This document shows positions 29,641-40,053 of a stretch of DNA of 64,000 nt, one piece after another. A program made the translations under genes and the position numbers. The stretch is taken from contig NZ_CP017015.1 in assembly GCF_001715535.1 (NCBI RefSeq), positions 1,054,001 to 1,118,000 on the forward strand. Direction: 5' to 3'. How positions within the stretch are numbered: the stretch's first letter is position 1; each line of letters opens with the position of its first letter. The notes beneath the pieces were generated by a model. It was not told where the DNA came from, did no database searches, and saw nothing but the letters and a program-made list of their open reading frames with translations. The stretch is from Spiroplasma helicoides. GTDB taxonomy: Bacteria; Bacillota_I; Bacilli_A; Mycoplasmatales; Mycoplasmataceae.

Positions 29641-30573
29641 TTATTGAATTGGTTTTTCTTTCATTTTGTCTAATACCTCATCTTCACTTGGGATAGAGAC
29701 TTGTGCACCTCTTCTTGTAACTGTTATAGATGAGGCAAAAGTTGCAAAGTCTAAAGCTTCCGATAAAGTTCCACCCTTAGAAATAGTTCTTATAAAACCT
29801 CCAATAAATGTGTCACCGGCAGCAGTTGTATCAATAGCTTTTACAGAGATTGCTTTTTTATAAAGACTTTTTTCTTCACTAATATATAAAGATCCTTTTT
29901 CTCCTAAAGTTATTAATAGATTTGTTTTATAATTTTTTACAAAATTTTTTGCTTCAACTTCTATTATTTTAATATCTTTTATGTTTTCTTTACCAATTAA
30001 TTTACTAAACTCAGTTTCATTTGGTATTATTAAAAAACATTTTTCAATAATACTTTTGCTAATTTTTTTGAAGGGTGCGGGATTAAGAATTACTTTTATG
30101 TCATTTCTATATGCTAAATCTACGATTTTTTCTATAAAATTTAAATTAACTTCTAATTGAATTAATAAATATTCATATTCAGCGAAAAGCTGAGATATTT
30201 TTTCAATATCTTTATCATCAAAATCATCATTTGCTCCAGGGTGAACTATTATTCTATTGTTCCCATTTTTTTCTATAACTATACCCGCGCAACCCGTATT
30301 ATATTTTTCCGATTTAGTAATAAATGGTAGATTAACTTTGTTATTTGTTAAATTTTCAATTATTTCATAACCGTCGTTATCTTCCCCAATTTTACACACA
30401 AAGGAAACATCTGCATTCATAATTTTTACAGCTAATGCTTGGTTAGCACCTTTACCACCAAGAAATTTGGAGAAACTTGTTGCCACAATTGTTTCTCCTT
30501 CAACAGGATACTTATCAACATTATATACATAATCAATATTAGCACTACCGATTACTAAAACTTTTTTATTCAT
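29641..30573 (-). CDS. rbsK: Ribokinase, 310 aa
   Basis: PfkB-family kinase converting ribose to ribose-5-phosphate with ATP. It starts MNKKVLVIGSANIDYVYNVD; the first PfkB signature is FLGGKGANQALA. Asn-rich PNETEF follows in the lid region, then DTTAAGDTFIGGF, the anion hole and catalytic Asp region (Ala replaces the usual Gly in GAGD, a conservative change seen in the family). Length is typical. Last gene of the operon; its ATG overlaps the end of rbsB by 8 bases. No frameshift. Confidence 0.95.
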   Translation of the reverse strand: MNKKVLVIGSANIDYVYNVDKYPVEGETIVATSFSKFLGGKGANQALAVKIMNADVSFVCKIGEDNDGYEIIENLTNNKVNLPFITKSEKYNTGCAGIVIEKNGNNRIIVHPGANDDFDDKDIEKISQLFAEYEYLLIQLEVNLNFIEKIVDLAYRNDIKVILNPAPFKKISKSIIEKCFLIIPNETEFSKLIGKENIKDIKIIEVEAKNFVKNYKTNLLITLGEKGSLYISEEKSLYKKAISVKAIDTTAAGDTFIGGFIRTISKGGTLSEALDFATFASSITVTRRGAQVSIPSEDEVLDKMKEKPIQ

Positions 30574-31546
30574 TTATACCTTGTGGTTTGATAAGATTTG
30601 CTGATACAGCTGTATAATTTTCATATTTTTTAGCTAATTCTTTACCATCTTTTAAAATTTTAATAACTGAATCAATTGCTTGTTTAATCATTAATGATGG
30701 GTTTTGTTCAATAGTTAAAAATAAGTTATCGCTTGTTTCATTGGTTCATTTTGAAATTGATTCTTTAGCATCTGTATTACCATCAAAACCAACTACTAAA
30801 CCTGTTTTAAGTCAGTTTTTCATGCTATCATCACCTTCTTTTAAAGCTGCAAGTGCCCCCATTGCCATTTCATCATTTTCTGCAAAAATTACATCAGCAT
30901 TTTTTACTGCGGTTGTAAAGTTTGTTTGAACATCATTTTTAGCTTTATCTCTTTCTCAGTTTTGGAAATTTGATTCTCCATTTGTTGCATTGACTAACTC
31001 TATTTTATCTTGATGATCACTAACAAATCCCGCATATCTTTTATTTGATGCATCAGCTCCACTTACACCTCTAATAATATATACTTTTAATTTTTGATCT
31101 CCTAAATTTTTATATTTAGTAACAGCATCAAATAATTTTCCGGCCTCTACCTTATTATCGGTAACAAATGAGCCTTCACCAATTTTGCTGTCAAACTCAC
31201 GATCAACTGTTACCAATGGTAAATTAGCATCTATAACTTTTTTACCTCCTGAAGAATTTTCGGCATTTACTGGATTTACAATCACACCTTTTGGTTGGGC
31301 TGTAAGAGCATTCTCTATATTTGATGTTTCTAAGTCTGATTTGTCTTGTGAATCATAAAATTTAAATTGATATGAAGTTTCTTTTTCATATGCTTCTGCA
31401 ACAGATTTCATTGTTGAAAAATATGGGTTTGCTGTTGTTGATAAAACTATTGCTATTGAATCTTTTGAGTTACCGCAAGCCATTACACTTGACCCAGCTG
31501 AACTCGAAATTGCTACTATTCCTAAAACACTTAATAATCTTTTCAT
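30566..31546 (-). CDS. rbsB: Ribose ABC transporter substrate-binding lipoprotein, 326 aa
   Basis: Signal peptide MKRLLSVLGIVAISSSAGS with lipobox VMAC. It is membrane-anchored, as needed in a cell without periplasm. The type I periplasmic-binding fold is clear: IAIVLSTTANPYFSTMKSVA, then GVIVNPVNAE, PLVTVDRE, RGVSGADASNKRYAGF, and AENDEMAMGALAALKEG in the second lobe. TTAGGAGGAA precedes the ATG. It delivers ribose (or a related pentose/allose) to RbsC. Two TGA Trp codons split it under the standard code. Confidence 0.94.
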
Positions 31547-31564
31547 ATTATTTCCTCCTAATGT

Positions 31565-33304
31565 TTATATTTTTAAATACATTTTAGTTTTTTTATATAT
31601 TCTATTTAAAATAGTGATTTTTGTATTTGATAAGATTGCTATCAATATTACAACACCTTTTATAATAAATTGTATGTTTGAATCTATTCCCACAACAACT
31701 AAGGCATTTGTTAATACTGACATTACAAACCATCCTATCATTGTTTGAACAACACCTCCTTTTCCTCCATTGAGTGATGTACCACCAAGAACAACACATG
31801 CAATTGCATCTAATTCTCACGCATTACCTGTAGTTGGTGTTGCAACTTTTACACGAGCCATGTAAATTAGTGAACCAAATGCCATACATATTCCACCAAA
31901 TACATAAACCGATAGTAGAAGTGGTTTTACTTTTATCCCTGAAAGTTCTGCTGCTTTGTAATTTCCACCCATCGCATAAATAGATCTACCATATCTGCTA
32001 AATTTCATTAATACACCCACCACAATTGCAAGAGCAAATAGAATGTATACAATTAATGGTATTGCAAATATCTTGTATTGAGTTAAGAAATTTAAAAAGT
32101 CACTTTCAAAAGGTATGATTTTATTTTCTAATTTAATATATGTTGCACCTCTTCAAACCAACATTAGCACCAATGTTACAATGAAAGGTGGCAATTTGAA
32201 GTAACTAACTAAAACACCCGATATTAAACCTGATGCACTAGAAAACACAACTATCATTATTAAAACAACTCATATGTTATTACCATCAACTATCATCTTA
32301 GCTCCTATCGCCGTAGAAAAGGCTAATGTTGAACCAATCGATAGATCGATACCACCTGTTAATATAATTAATGTAACACCTATAGCAAAACACCCTAGCG
32401 CTGCATTTTGACTTAAAATATTAATTCAGTTTTGTGTTGTAAAAAACAAAGGTTGTGCAACACCAATACCAATTGTAAAAATCATAATAAATATAACCAA
32501 TTTAAAGGAGTTTATTGTTGAAATAGTTTTATCTTTAATTTTTACTTTTGTACTAAAATCAAATAAAAATTTTGAATTTATTTGTCCTCTAAGTTTTTTA
32601 TACTCTTTACTATTAGATATTAAGTTTAGTTGCTTAGTTTTTTCATCAACTTTATCAGAATTGAATATTGATTTTTTTTCATAGTCCAACGGACCTATTT
32701 TATTAAGTTCTAATTTGTTTTTATCTTCTATTAAATTTTTATTGTATTTATAGTTTTGCAAAATTTTAGCATTATTTGCAAATTCTTTATTCTCAATTTC
32801 TAATATTTGGGAACTTTTAGTTTCAATAACATTAATTTGATTTTTTAATAACTCTTCTACTTTATTACAATGCTTTTCTCGCGCTGCATTAATTTTATTT
32901 ATTATCAATTTATATTTAGCTCTTTTTTTATCAATAAAAACATTTCATTTTTTTTCTTTTTTTATTATTACTTCTTTATAAAAGTTTTCTATTTCTATGG
33001 TTCTTTTTTCAAGATTTAATTGTAAATCTAAACTCTCATATAAACTTTTATCTATATCCTTATTTTTATACTTATAATCTAAATTAGTTTTTTCTTGAAC
33101 TAACTTATTAATTTTTTTATCTTTTTTCTTTTTTATAGACTCTATGAATATATCTCTATAACTTGATAACTCATAAATTTTATCAACTTTTTTTTCAACT
33201 CTTCTGTCATAAAAATCATTAATAAACTTTAGTTTCATGTCTTTGACATGAGCCGAATAATCAATTACATTATCTATAATATTATATTTTTTTAAACTTT
33301 CCAT
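31565..33304 (-). CDS. rbsC: Ribose ABC permease with ~260-residue charged N-terminal extension, 579 aa
   Basis: The last ~310 residues are a normal RbsC: QNAALGCFAIGVTLIILTGGIDLS-type core, YGRSIYAMGGNYKAAELSGI cytoplasmic loop, then CVVLGGTSLNGGKGGVVQT. Before it come about 260 residues rich in Lys, Glu, Asn and Leu (KKYNIIDNV..., VEKKVDKIYELSSYRD, KKKKDKKINKLVQEK), predicted helical/coiled coil and cytoplasmic. RbsC elsewhere is about 320 residues. The ATG at 33304 is chosen because AGAGG overlaps the in-frame GTG six bases earlier. The extension could contact RbsA or the translation/membrane machinery; its role is unknown. Confidence 0.92.
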
Positions 33305-33312
33305 AGTCACCT

Positions 33313-34827
33313 CTATAATGCATATTTGATAACATTTTCTTGCGTAATGTCTTCACTAATAATTTTAGCGATTCTTCCATCTTTCATAACAGCTACTCTA
33401 TTACATAATCCAATAACTTCAGCCAAATCTGACGATATTACAATAACTCCAATACCATTATTTTTAGCTTCATAAATTAGATCGTAAATTTCTTTTCTAC
33501 TTCCTACATCAACACCTCTAGTAGGTTCATCAAATATTAAAACCTTAGGTTTTGAACAAAATGCTTTCGCAAGCAATACTTTTTGTTGATTACCACCTGA
33601 CATAGCGCTAACTTTTTGATTGTAAGAAGGAGTTTTTATTGAAAAGTATTTTATAAAATCTTTTGCTTTTTGAGTCTCTTGACTAGGTTTTACAAACCCA
33701 AATACAGATAAATTTTTTAAGGATGACAAACTAATATTTGTTTTTATTGACTCATCCAAAATTAACCCTTCGGACTTTCTATCCTCAGTAACATAATAAA
33801 AACCTTGTTTAATAGCATCTGATGGAGACTTAAAAGATATTTTTTTATCATTTAATAACACTTCACCAGATCCTTTGTCTAATAATCCAATCAATGATTT
33901 AAACAACTCAGTTCTTTTAGAGCCAACAAGACCAGCAAACCCTAGTATTTCTCCCTCGTAAAGATTGAACGAAATATTTTTTAAAAAACTACTAGTTATA
34001 TTTTTTACTGAAAAAATCACTTTTTCGTTAATACAAGTAGTTTTTTTTGGAAATTTATCTTCAATTTCTCTACCAACCATTTTTGCAATTAAATCGTTTT
34101 CACTAAGTTCACCAACTTTATACTCACCAATAAATTCGCCATCACGGATAATTGTAATCAAATCACATATTATAGGTATTTCTTCAAGTCTATGGGATAT
34201 ATATAAAATAGCACAATCTTCTTTTTTAAGTTTTTCAATAATTTTAAATAAAACCTTAGTCTCTTTTTGAGATAGTGAAGATGTGGGTTCATCCATAATA
34301 ATTATTTTAGATTTCTTAATTAATGCTTTTGCAATTTCTACCATTTGTTGTTCTGCAATTGTCAGATCCTTCATCAATTTATTTATTGGTATATTTAATG
34401 ACATCTCCTCTAGTGTTTGTAACAATAATTTTTTTTGTTTTTTATATGAAACAAATCCTAATTTACTTTTTTCGTGCCCAATAAATACGTTGTCAATCAC
34501 AGTCATGTCTGGAAATGACAATATTTCTTGATGTATTATACAAACTCCGTATTTTTCAGCTTCCTTAATATTATTAAACGTAATACTCTCATTTTTTGAA
34601 TTATAAATGTGACCAGATGACATTTGATATACACCACTCAGGATATTCATCAATGTAGACTTACCAGCACCATTTTCACCTAAAATTCCCATTACTTTTC
34701 CTTTAAAAATATTTAGGTTAACACCTTTCAATGCCTTAACTTTTCCAAAATTTTTTTTAATATTTTCTAATTTTAATATTGGACCACATTGTAGGTTTTT
34801 ATTGATTAAAACTTCTTTATTTTTCAT
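33313..34827 (-). CDS. rbsA: Ribose ABC transporter ATPase, 504 aa
   Basis: Two fused ABC domains of the sugar type. The first has GILGENGAGKSTLM (Walker A), QEILSFPDMTV (Q-loop), TIAEQQMVEIAKAL in place of LSGGQ, and IIMDEPTSSLS (Walker B). The second has the degenerate GFAGLVGSKRTELF, then AMSGGNQQKVLLAKA and LIFDEPTRGVDVGSR, the RbsA/MglA hallmark. Energises import through RbsC. Eight bases separate its stop from rbsC, and its ATG overlaps the rbsD stop (TAATG). Confidence 0.96.
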   Translation of the reverse strand: MKNKEVLINKNLQCGPILKLENIKKNFGKVKALKGVNLNIFKGKVMGILGENGAGKSTLMNILSGVYQMSSGHIYNSKNESITFNNIKEAEKYGVCIIHQEILSFPDMTVIDNVFIGHEKSKLGFVSYKKQKKLLLQTLEEMSLNIPINKLMKDLTIAEQQMVEIAKALIKKSKIIIMDEPTSSLSQKETKVLFKIIEKLKKEDCAILYISHRLEEIPIICDLITIIRDGEFIGEYKVGELSENDLIAKMVGREIEDKFPKKTTCINEKVIFSVKNITSSFLKNISFNLYEGEILGFAGLVGSKRTELFKSLIGLLDKGSGEVLLNDKKISFKSPSDAIKQGFYYVTEDRKSEGLILDESIKTNISLSSLKNLSVFGFVKPSQETQKAKDFIKYFSIKTPSYNQKVSAMSGGNQQKVLLAKAFCSKPKVLIFDEPTRGVDVGSRKEIYDLIYEAKNNGIGVIVISSDLAEVIGLCNRVAVMKDGRIAKIISEDITQENVIKYAL

Positions 34828-35222
34828 TAAAAATTTACACCTGATTCTAAAATAATATTAGAGAATTTTGTACATTCACCCGTTCTTATTATTGCTACAC
34901 AATTTTTTGTAAGCTTTTTAAAATCCTCGTGTGGTAAAAACTCCATTTTGTTTGGATCTATAATTTTTTTTAAAGCATTTAGGTTCTCGCTATTTTCAGT
35001 TTTTATTTCACTTGCCAAAATGACTTTTTGAAAACTAAATATTTCTGCAAATGAATTTACTAAATCTAAAAATGGGGGTTTTCCTTTTACATATGATAAA
35101 TCTATTCTCACGACTTCTTTTGGTATAGGTAGTCCAGCATCACAAATGCAAATAGTATCAAAGTGACCCATTTTTGAAACAACTTCTAAAATATTGGAAT
35201 TTATAAAATTCGACTTCAACAT
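34827..35222 (-). CDS. rbsD: D-ribose pyranase, 131 aa
   Basis: Converts beta-pyranose to the furanose form used by ribokinase. MLKSNFINSNILEVVSKMGH has the catalytic His (H20), followed by DAGLPIP and KKLTKNCVAIIRTGECTKFSNIIL at the C-terminal active site. The ATG at 35222 gives the family's standard start and lies 10 bases after AAAGGAGG; two earlier in-frame ATGs overlap that site. It is the strongest evidence that the operon handles ribose rather than allose. First gene of rbsDACBK. Confidence 0.94.
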   Translation of the reverse strand: MLKSNFINSNILEVVSKMGHFDTICICDAGLPIPKEVVRIDLSYVKGKPPFLDLVNSFAEIFSFQKVILASEIKTENSENLNALKKIIDPNKMEFLPHEDFKKLTKNCVAIIRTGECTKFSNIILESGVNF

Positions 35223-35344
35223 TAAAATCATTCCTCCTTTCATTAATATTTAACTCTTTTATTTAAAATAAATTGGAAAATATTTTATTATTTAAATTTT
35301 TTTTAGAAAACCTTGTTAAAATGTAGTTTTTTTTATCGTAATAT

Positions 35345-35370
35345 AAAAAAAAGTTGTTTTACAACTTTTC
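35345..35370 (-). terminator. Terminator overlapping the rpiB stop codon
   Basis: On the minus strand AAAAGTTGT and ACAACTTTT form the stem around TAAA, followed by a run of T. The rpiB TAA is inside the loop. It separates rpe-rpiB from rbsDACBK, which must have its own promoter in 35223-35344; I could not pick a convincing one. Confidence 0.8.
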
Positions 35371-35793
35371 ATCTATTTGATTAACTCTTTTTTGATGTCT
35401 TCCACCTTCAAAAGATGCTTCTAATCATGTTTCTACTATCAATTTTGCTAAATCTAAACCCACTACTCTAGAACCTAATGAAAGTATATTTGAATTATTA
35501 TGTTCTCTTGATAATTTTGCAGAATAAGGTTCAGAACATACAACTGCTCTAATGCCTTTATTTCTATTAGCAGAAATTGATATACCTACTCCTGTACCGC
35601 AGAATAATAGTCCTAAATCCGCTTCATTTTTTATAATAGCTTTCGCAACTAAGTTTCCATATGTAGGATAATCTACGCGTTCTGTATTATATGTCCCTTT
35701 ATCAATTACATCATATCCCTTTTTTATTAAAAATTCTTTAATGGGTTCTTTTAATAAGAAACCAACATGATCACAACCAATTACTATTTTCAT
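35359..35793 (-). CDS. rpiB: Ribose-5-phosphate isomerase B, 144 aa
   Basis: Interconverts ribose-5-P and ribulose-5-P. MKIVIGCDHVGFLLK carries the phosphate/substrate Asp-His, TERVDYPTYG the loop, and LLFCGTGVGISISANR the catalytic Cys and anion hole. FEGGRHQKRVNQID near the end is the conserved C-terminal signature. The stop is a TAA reached after a TGA Trp. The start overlaps the end of rpe by 10 bases. Links imported ribose to the pentose phosphate pathway. Confidence 0.95.
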
Positions 35794-36467
35794 GAATTAT
35801 CACCTTCTATTTTTTTAACTTGTTCCACTATTTTTTTGCTTTCATCGTTTATAAATGCTCCTACAACAAACACCTCTGCACCCGCTTTTATCAGTTCTTG
35901 GTATGTGTTTTCACGCACTCCACCATCAACTTGAATATAATAATTTAGGTTTTTACCTTTTTTTTCTTTACTTAATCAAGTAATGTTTTCATAAACTATT
36001 GGATTTAAAACTTGTCCATTAAAACCTGGATTTATAGACATACACATTACACCTTCTACTTTATCCAAATATGGGCCTAAAATTCTTGGATTTGTTTCTG
36101 GGTTAATTGCAATCACAGCTTTCATTTTATTCTTGTGTATATTATCAATAATTGAAAATATTTTTTTAGGGTCTTTATTTTCTAATGACTCATAATGAAA
36201 ATTGTAAACATCAGTTCCTGCATTGGTAAATGATTCAATATATTTTTCAGGATTAATACACATTATGTGAGCATCAACTATTATTTTTGGGTACTTATCT
36301 TTAATATCTTTACAAAACTTTTGACATAAAGCATAATTATTAACAAATACACCATCCATTATGTCGACATGTATCATGTTAATTCCTGCATCAACTAACT
36401 CATCCATTTTTTTACCAACTTCTAAAAAATTAAAAACATATATAGAAGCCGCTATCTTTCTTTTCAT
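35784..36467 (-). CDS. rpe: Ribulose-phosphate 3-epimerase family, 227 aa
   Basis: TIM-barrel epimerase. It shows IHVDIMDGVFVNN (metal His/Asp), VDAHIMCINP (His, Asp), MSINPGFNGQ (phosphate and Met cap) and QVDGGV (catalytic Asp). The sequence runs through TCATGAAAATAG as S-W-K-stop, so the true end is TAG at 35784 inside rpiB. Interconverts ribulose-5-P and xylulose-5-P. The closely related allulose-6-phosphate epimerase AlsE is an alternative because rpiB and an RpiR regulator also occur in allose operons, but RbsD nearby favours ribose. Confidence 0.88.
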
Positions 36468-36523
36468 ACTACTACCTCCATAAGTATATTTTAAACGCTG
36501 ATTTATTAAAAAGACTTTTATAT

Positions 36524-36551
36524 AAAAAATAGTTGTACTACAACAACTATT
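36524..36551 (-). terminator. Terminator of the PTS gene
   Basis: AATAGTTGT / ACAACTATT stem followed by T run on the minus strand, between the PTS gene and rpe. Confidence 0.8.
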
Positions 36552-36583
36552 AATCTAACGTAATAAATATCTTATATGTTGTT

Positions 36584-37963
36584 TTATTTTGTAAATCTAG
36601 AAAAGTCCAACTTTCTAAAAAACACCTGAATCAGCATTATAGGTATTAATACGGCAGTCAAGTATAATGCTAATAATATACATACATCAATATATCCCGA
36701 TTCTATAGTTCCCAATAGAGAGAACAAACCTCCAGCTCCAACAGGAACATTTTGTTTTATTTCTAAAAACCCTGAAAGTCATGATATACATGCCGATACT
36801 GCACATCCTATTCAAAATGCTTTTTTTATTTTAGTATTAACTCCATATAGAGATGGCTCAATAACAGAGAATATAGCCCCTGGTAGTATTGAGGATTTAC
36901 AAGCTTTTTTTAATTCTTTGTTTTTTGTTATTAGAAGTATACCTATTGTAACTCCAAGTTGTGAATAACAAGCAATTCACTGTGCTGGACCTAAAAAACT
37001 CATAATATTTTGATTCAAAACAATATTAAAGGGTATTACAAATACTATATGCATTCCATATCTCACCAAAATCATAAATATAAATCCAAAAAACATTGAA
37101 GCAATTCCGTATTTAAATTTTCCTATAATTTCTATCAAAAAGTAAACTCCATTTTCTAAATAAGATAATATAGGTCCTGAAATGAAAAAATGTATACCAA
37201 CAACTATCAAAAAACTAAAAAAAGGTCTTAAAAAAGGATCTAAATAACTAATCATAAATTTTTTAAAAAAGTTATCAATTTTACTTAAAATATAAATAGA
37301 AAATATAAAAGGTAATATCAGGCTTGTGTAACTAAACAATTTATAATCAAATCCTTTAATACTTATAATTGTAATTCCTTGAAAATTTAAGAAAAAAGGA
37401 CATAGTATTGTTAAACCTAAAAACAATGCAAATACCTCACTAATCTTATAATACTTTGCGGCGGTTATTGAACAAAATAATCCAACATAAACAATCCCTG
37501 AATTTGAAATTATAAATACAAAAGTTGAAAAAATATCGTTATTGTTCAAATTTTGTATATCAACTTTTTGAATTAAATTAAAGTACAATAGAGTTCCCTC
37601 TATACTCTTTAACATTCCGCAAACCAAAAAAACCGGTATTATTGGAATCAAAATTTCTGATAATCCCGTTTTCAATTTAACAATAAAGCTTACTTTAATT
37701 TTTGTTTCTTTTTTAGATAACTTATCCATAAATAACTTCACTTTTGTAACGTTTGGACCAATAACTATTTGCAATTCTTTTCCTGATAAAACTACCCCAT
37801 TTACATTTTTTAGTTGTTTTATTTTTTCTAGATCCAAATTTGAATAATCATTTAATACCAACCTTAATCTAGTAATGCAATTATAGTAATTTCCGATATT
37901 ATTAAGACCACCAACCACTTGAATTATCTCTTTTGATAATGATTCTAACTCTTTTTCTTTCAT
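36584..37963 (-). CDS. PTS sugar permease EIIBC (glucose/sucrose superfamily), 459 aa
   Basis: N-terminal EIIB domain (residues 1-85) with the phosphorylated Cys in YYNCITRLRLVL (C29) and NGVVLSGKELQIVIGP, typical of sucrose/trehalose/beta-glucoside EIIB. Residues ~95-455 are EIIC: about ten helices, GLSEILIPIIPVFLVCGML, then a GIH/GMH loop and FSVIEPSLYGVN, the conserved EIIC glutamate region. There is no EIIA domain, so the phosphate must come from another protein. Unlike the two larger PTS genes in this window it lacks the coiled-coil tail. Monocistronic, with a terminator downstream. Substrate not determinable. Confidence 0.9.
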
Positions 37964-38239
37964 AAATACCCCTTACTATAAAATTACAATATTTTATGTC
38001 AATTTATTAATTTTTATTAAAATTGTTGTGACACTACATGAAATTACATTCAAGATTATTAAAATTTTACATAAAAATAAAACAAGCTATTTTATCTATA
38101 TTTTTTTATATAAAAAAACAACCTTTCTTACAAAATGAGACAATTAAAACATTATTATTTATATCTCCTTAAGGTTGTTTGTTTTTGGTCTAATTAATAA
38201 AAATTTATTTATAAAAATTAGTCTTATTAACAATTACTA
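37964..38239. terminator. Intergenic region with pepF terminator
   Basis: On the minus strand AAACAACCTT at about 38184-38167 pairs with AAGGTTGTTTTTTT ending near 38108, with an inner GAGA/TCTC pairing in the loop. It serves the pepF side. The remaining bases upstream of the PTS start contain only A/T-rich sequence. Confidence 0.6.
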
Positions 38240-40021
38240 TTAATCTAAAAGCTCTTTTAATAATTTTATTAGTCTTTTAATTTCAGACAAAATAGGCTCA
38301 TATGTTTTTTCATCCATAAAATCAATACCACTATCTTTTAATATATCTAAAGGATCCTTATGGCATCCAGCTTTTAAAAAGTTTGTTATGTGTTGACTGC
38401 CACCTTTTTTAACATCTTGATAAATTTTAAAACTAGCTGCAACATCTAATGAATATTTGTAAACATAAAAGGGATAATAAAAGAAATGAGCAATGTGTGG
38501 TCAATAATATGCGTCTCTTTCATTATTATTTGTGCATAAATCATAACCATATTCTAACTCAACAGATTTAAATAGATTCATAAGTCTTTCCGCTGTAATT
38601 GGTTCATTTTTCTCTAGTAGTTCATGAGCTTGTAGTTCAAAGTCTGCATACTGAATTTCTCTAAAAAATGTTGTTAGCATATCATAAATTCTGTTTTGGA
38701 CTAAACATACTTTTTCATTTTTGTCAGTTGTTTTTTCATATAAATAGTCAAATACAACATGCTCATTAAAAGTTGACGCAATTTCAGCAAGAATAATTGG
38801 ATAAGAACACAAAGGATATTTTTGTGATGCTTCTGCAAAAAGTGTATGCACTGAGTGACCTAACTCATGTGCCAACGTACTCACTGAGGATAATGTATCA
38901 CTTCAATTCATCAAAATAGATGGCTCAACCCCATTTCCCAATGTTGAGTATGCACCACTTCTTTTTGTAGAGTCTTCATAAAAGTCAATAGCATTATCTT
39001 TCATTGCTATATCTAACTTTTCATTATACTCCTCACCCAGCATTTGCAATGCTCCTTTTACCATTTGTTTGCCTTCTTCCACTAAAACTACTTTGCTAAA
39101 ATTATCAGCTAAACTTAAATGTCTGTCACTTATGAAGAAATCCTTAAAACCAAATCTATCTTTTATAATAGAATAGTAATCTTTTAAAATTCCAATATTT
39201 TTTTTTCCTATTTGCAAAAGTTTTCTATAAATAGCTGTTGGTATATTATCTTCAGATAAAGCCTTTTCTAATGCTGATGAATAGTTTTTCAGTCTTGCAT
39301 CTTCGTATTCTTTTGTAATTATTCCTTCAAGAGTTTTTGCAAAACTATATTTTTTACTTGTTACATTATTATAATATTTTTCTCAAACCAATTTTCTATT
39401 TTGTTGGTCTTTAATTGGGTCTGAACTAGCTAAAAATGTGTTGAAGAAAGTTGTGTTAATTAACTCTTTTTTTCCATTTATTTCAACATCCAAAAATTGT
39501 CTATCAGCATATGATAAGCAGTCAAAGAAACCGTTTAGTATTTCTCTACTATTTGATACTTGATTAATTACTTCTTGTTTTTGATAAGGTAAAAAGCTGT
39601 CTTTCATACGAAATAACTTTTTAAAAATATATTCTTGATATGCATAATCTGATCCTTTGATGAAACTTATAACCTTTTCGTAACCTAAATCTAAAATCTC
39701 TGGATTTGCAAAGGATAAAGCTTCTTTATATTCGTTATTAGCTTTTTTATATAGTGACATTAACTCTTGTAGCTCTGTATCAGTTTGATCTAAATTATAT
39801 AAATTTAAGTAATGGTCGAGTCTAATAGATAGTAAATCTGTTTCATTTTTCATTCTAAGATATTCTAAAAATTTTTCTTTATTACCTAAATTACCTTTCA
39901 ATTCATTAATTTTTTTAAATTTTTTCTGAAACATTTCTAAATTTTGTTTGTAATCACTAGAATTTTCAAAAACATTTGAAAAATCTCACTTATACTTTTT
40001 ATCTGCTTCTTTTCTATTCAT
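38240..40021 (-). CDS. pepF: Oligoendopeptidase F, 593 aa
   Basis: Cytosolic M3B zinc metallopeptidase that trims imported oligopeptides. STLAHELGHSVHTLF holds the HEXXH zinc site (H385, E386, H389), and the third ligand Glu is in LAEIASTFNEH. LDVEINGKKELINTTFFN in the middle and a C-terminal NNERDAYYWPHIAHFFYYPFYVYKYSL are family signatures. Length is typical (~600). The ATG at 40021 has AAAAGG upstream. It lies 32 bases after oppF in the same orientation, so peptide import and hydrolysis are co-expressed. Confidence 0.96.
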
Positions 40022-40053
40022 AATTTCATTCCTTTTCATTTTTTTAAAATTAT

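Noticed and set aside
31602-31820. Cys/Arg-rich minus-strand ORF (MRIRCNCMCC...)
   Set aside because: It is a +1 frame shadow inside rbsC; the rbsC frame continues through it with VVLGGTSLNGGKGG.
33965-34531. Plus-strand hydrophobic ORFs opposite rbsA
   Set aside because: Complement of AT-rich coding sequence on the other strand; no start signals, and rbsA is a conserved gene.
29641-36467. Allose operon instead of ribose
   Set aside because: rpiB, an epimerase and an RpiR regulator also fit allose, but a clear RbsD pyranase and the rbsDACBK order favour ribose. Kept only as an alternative for the epimerase.
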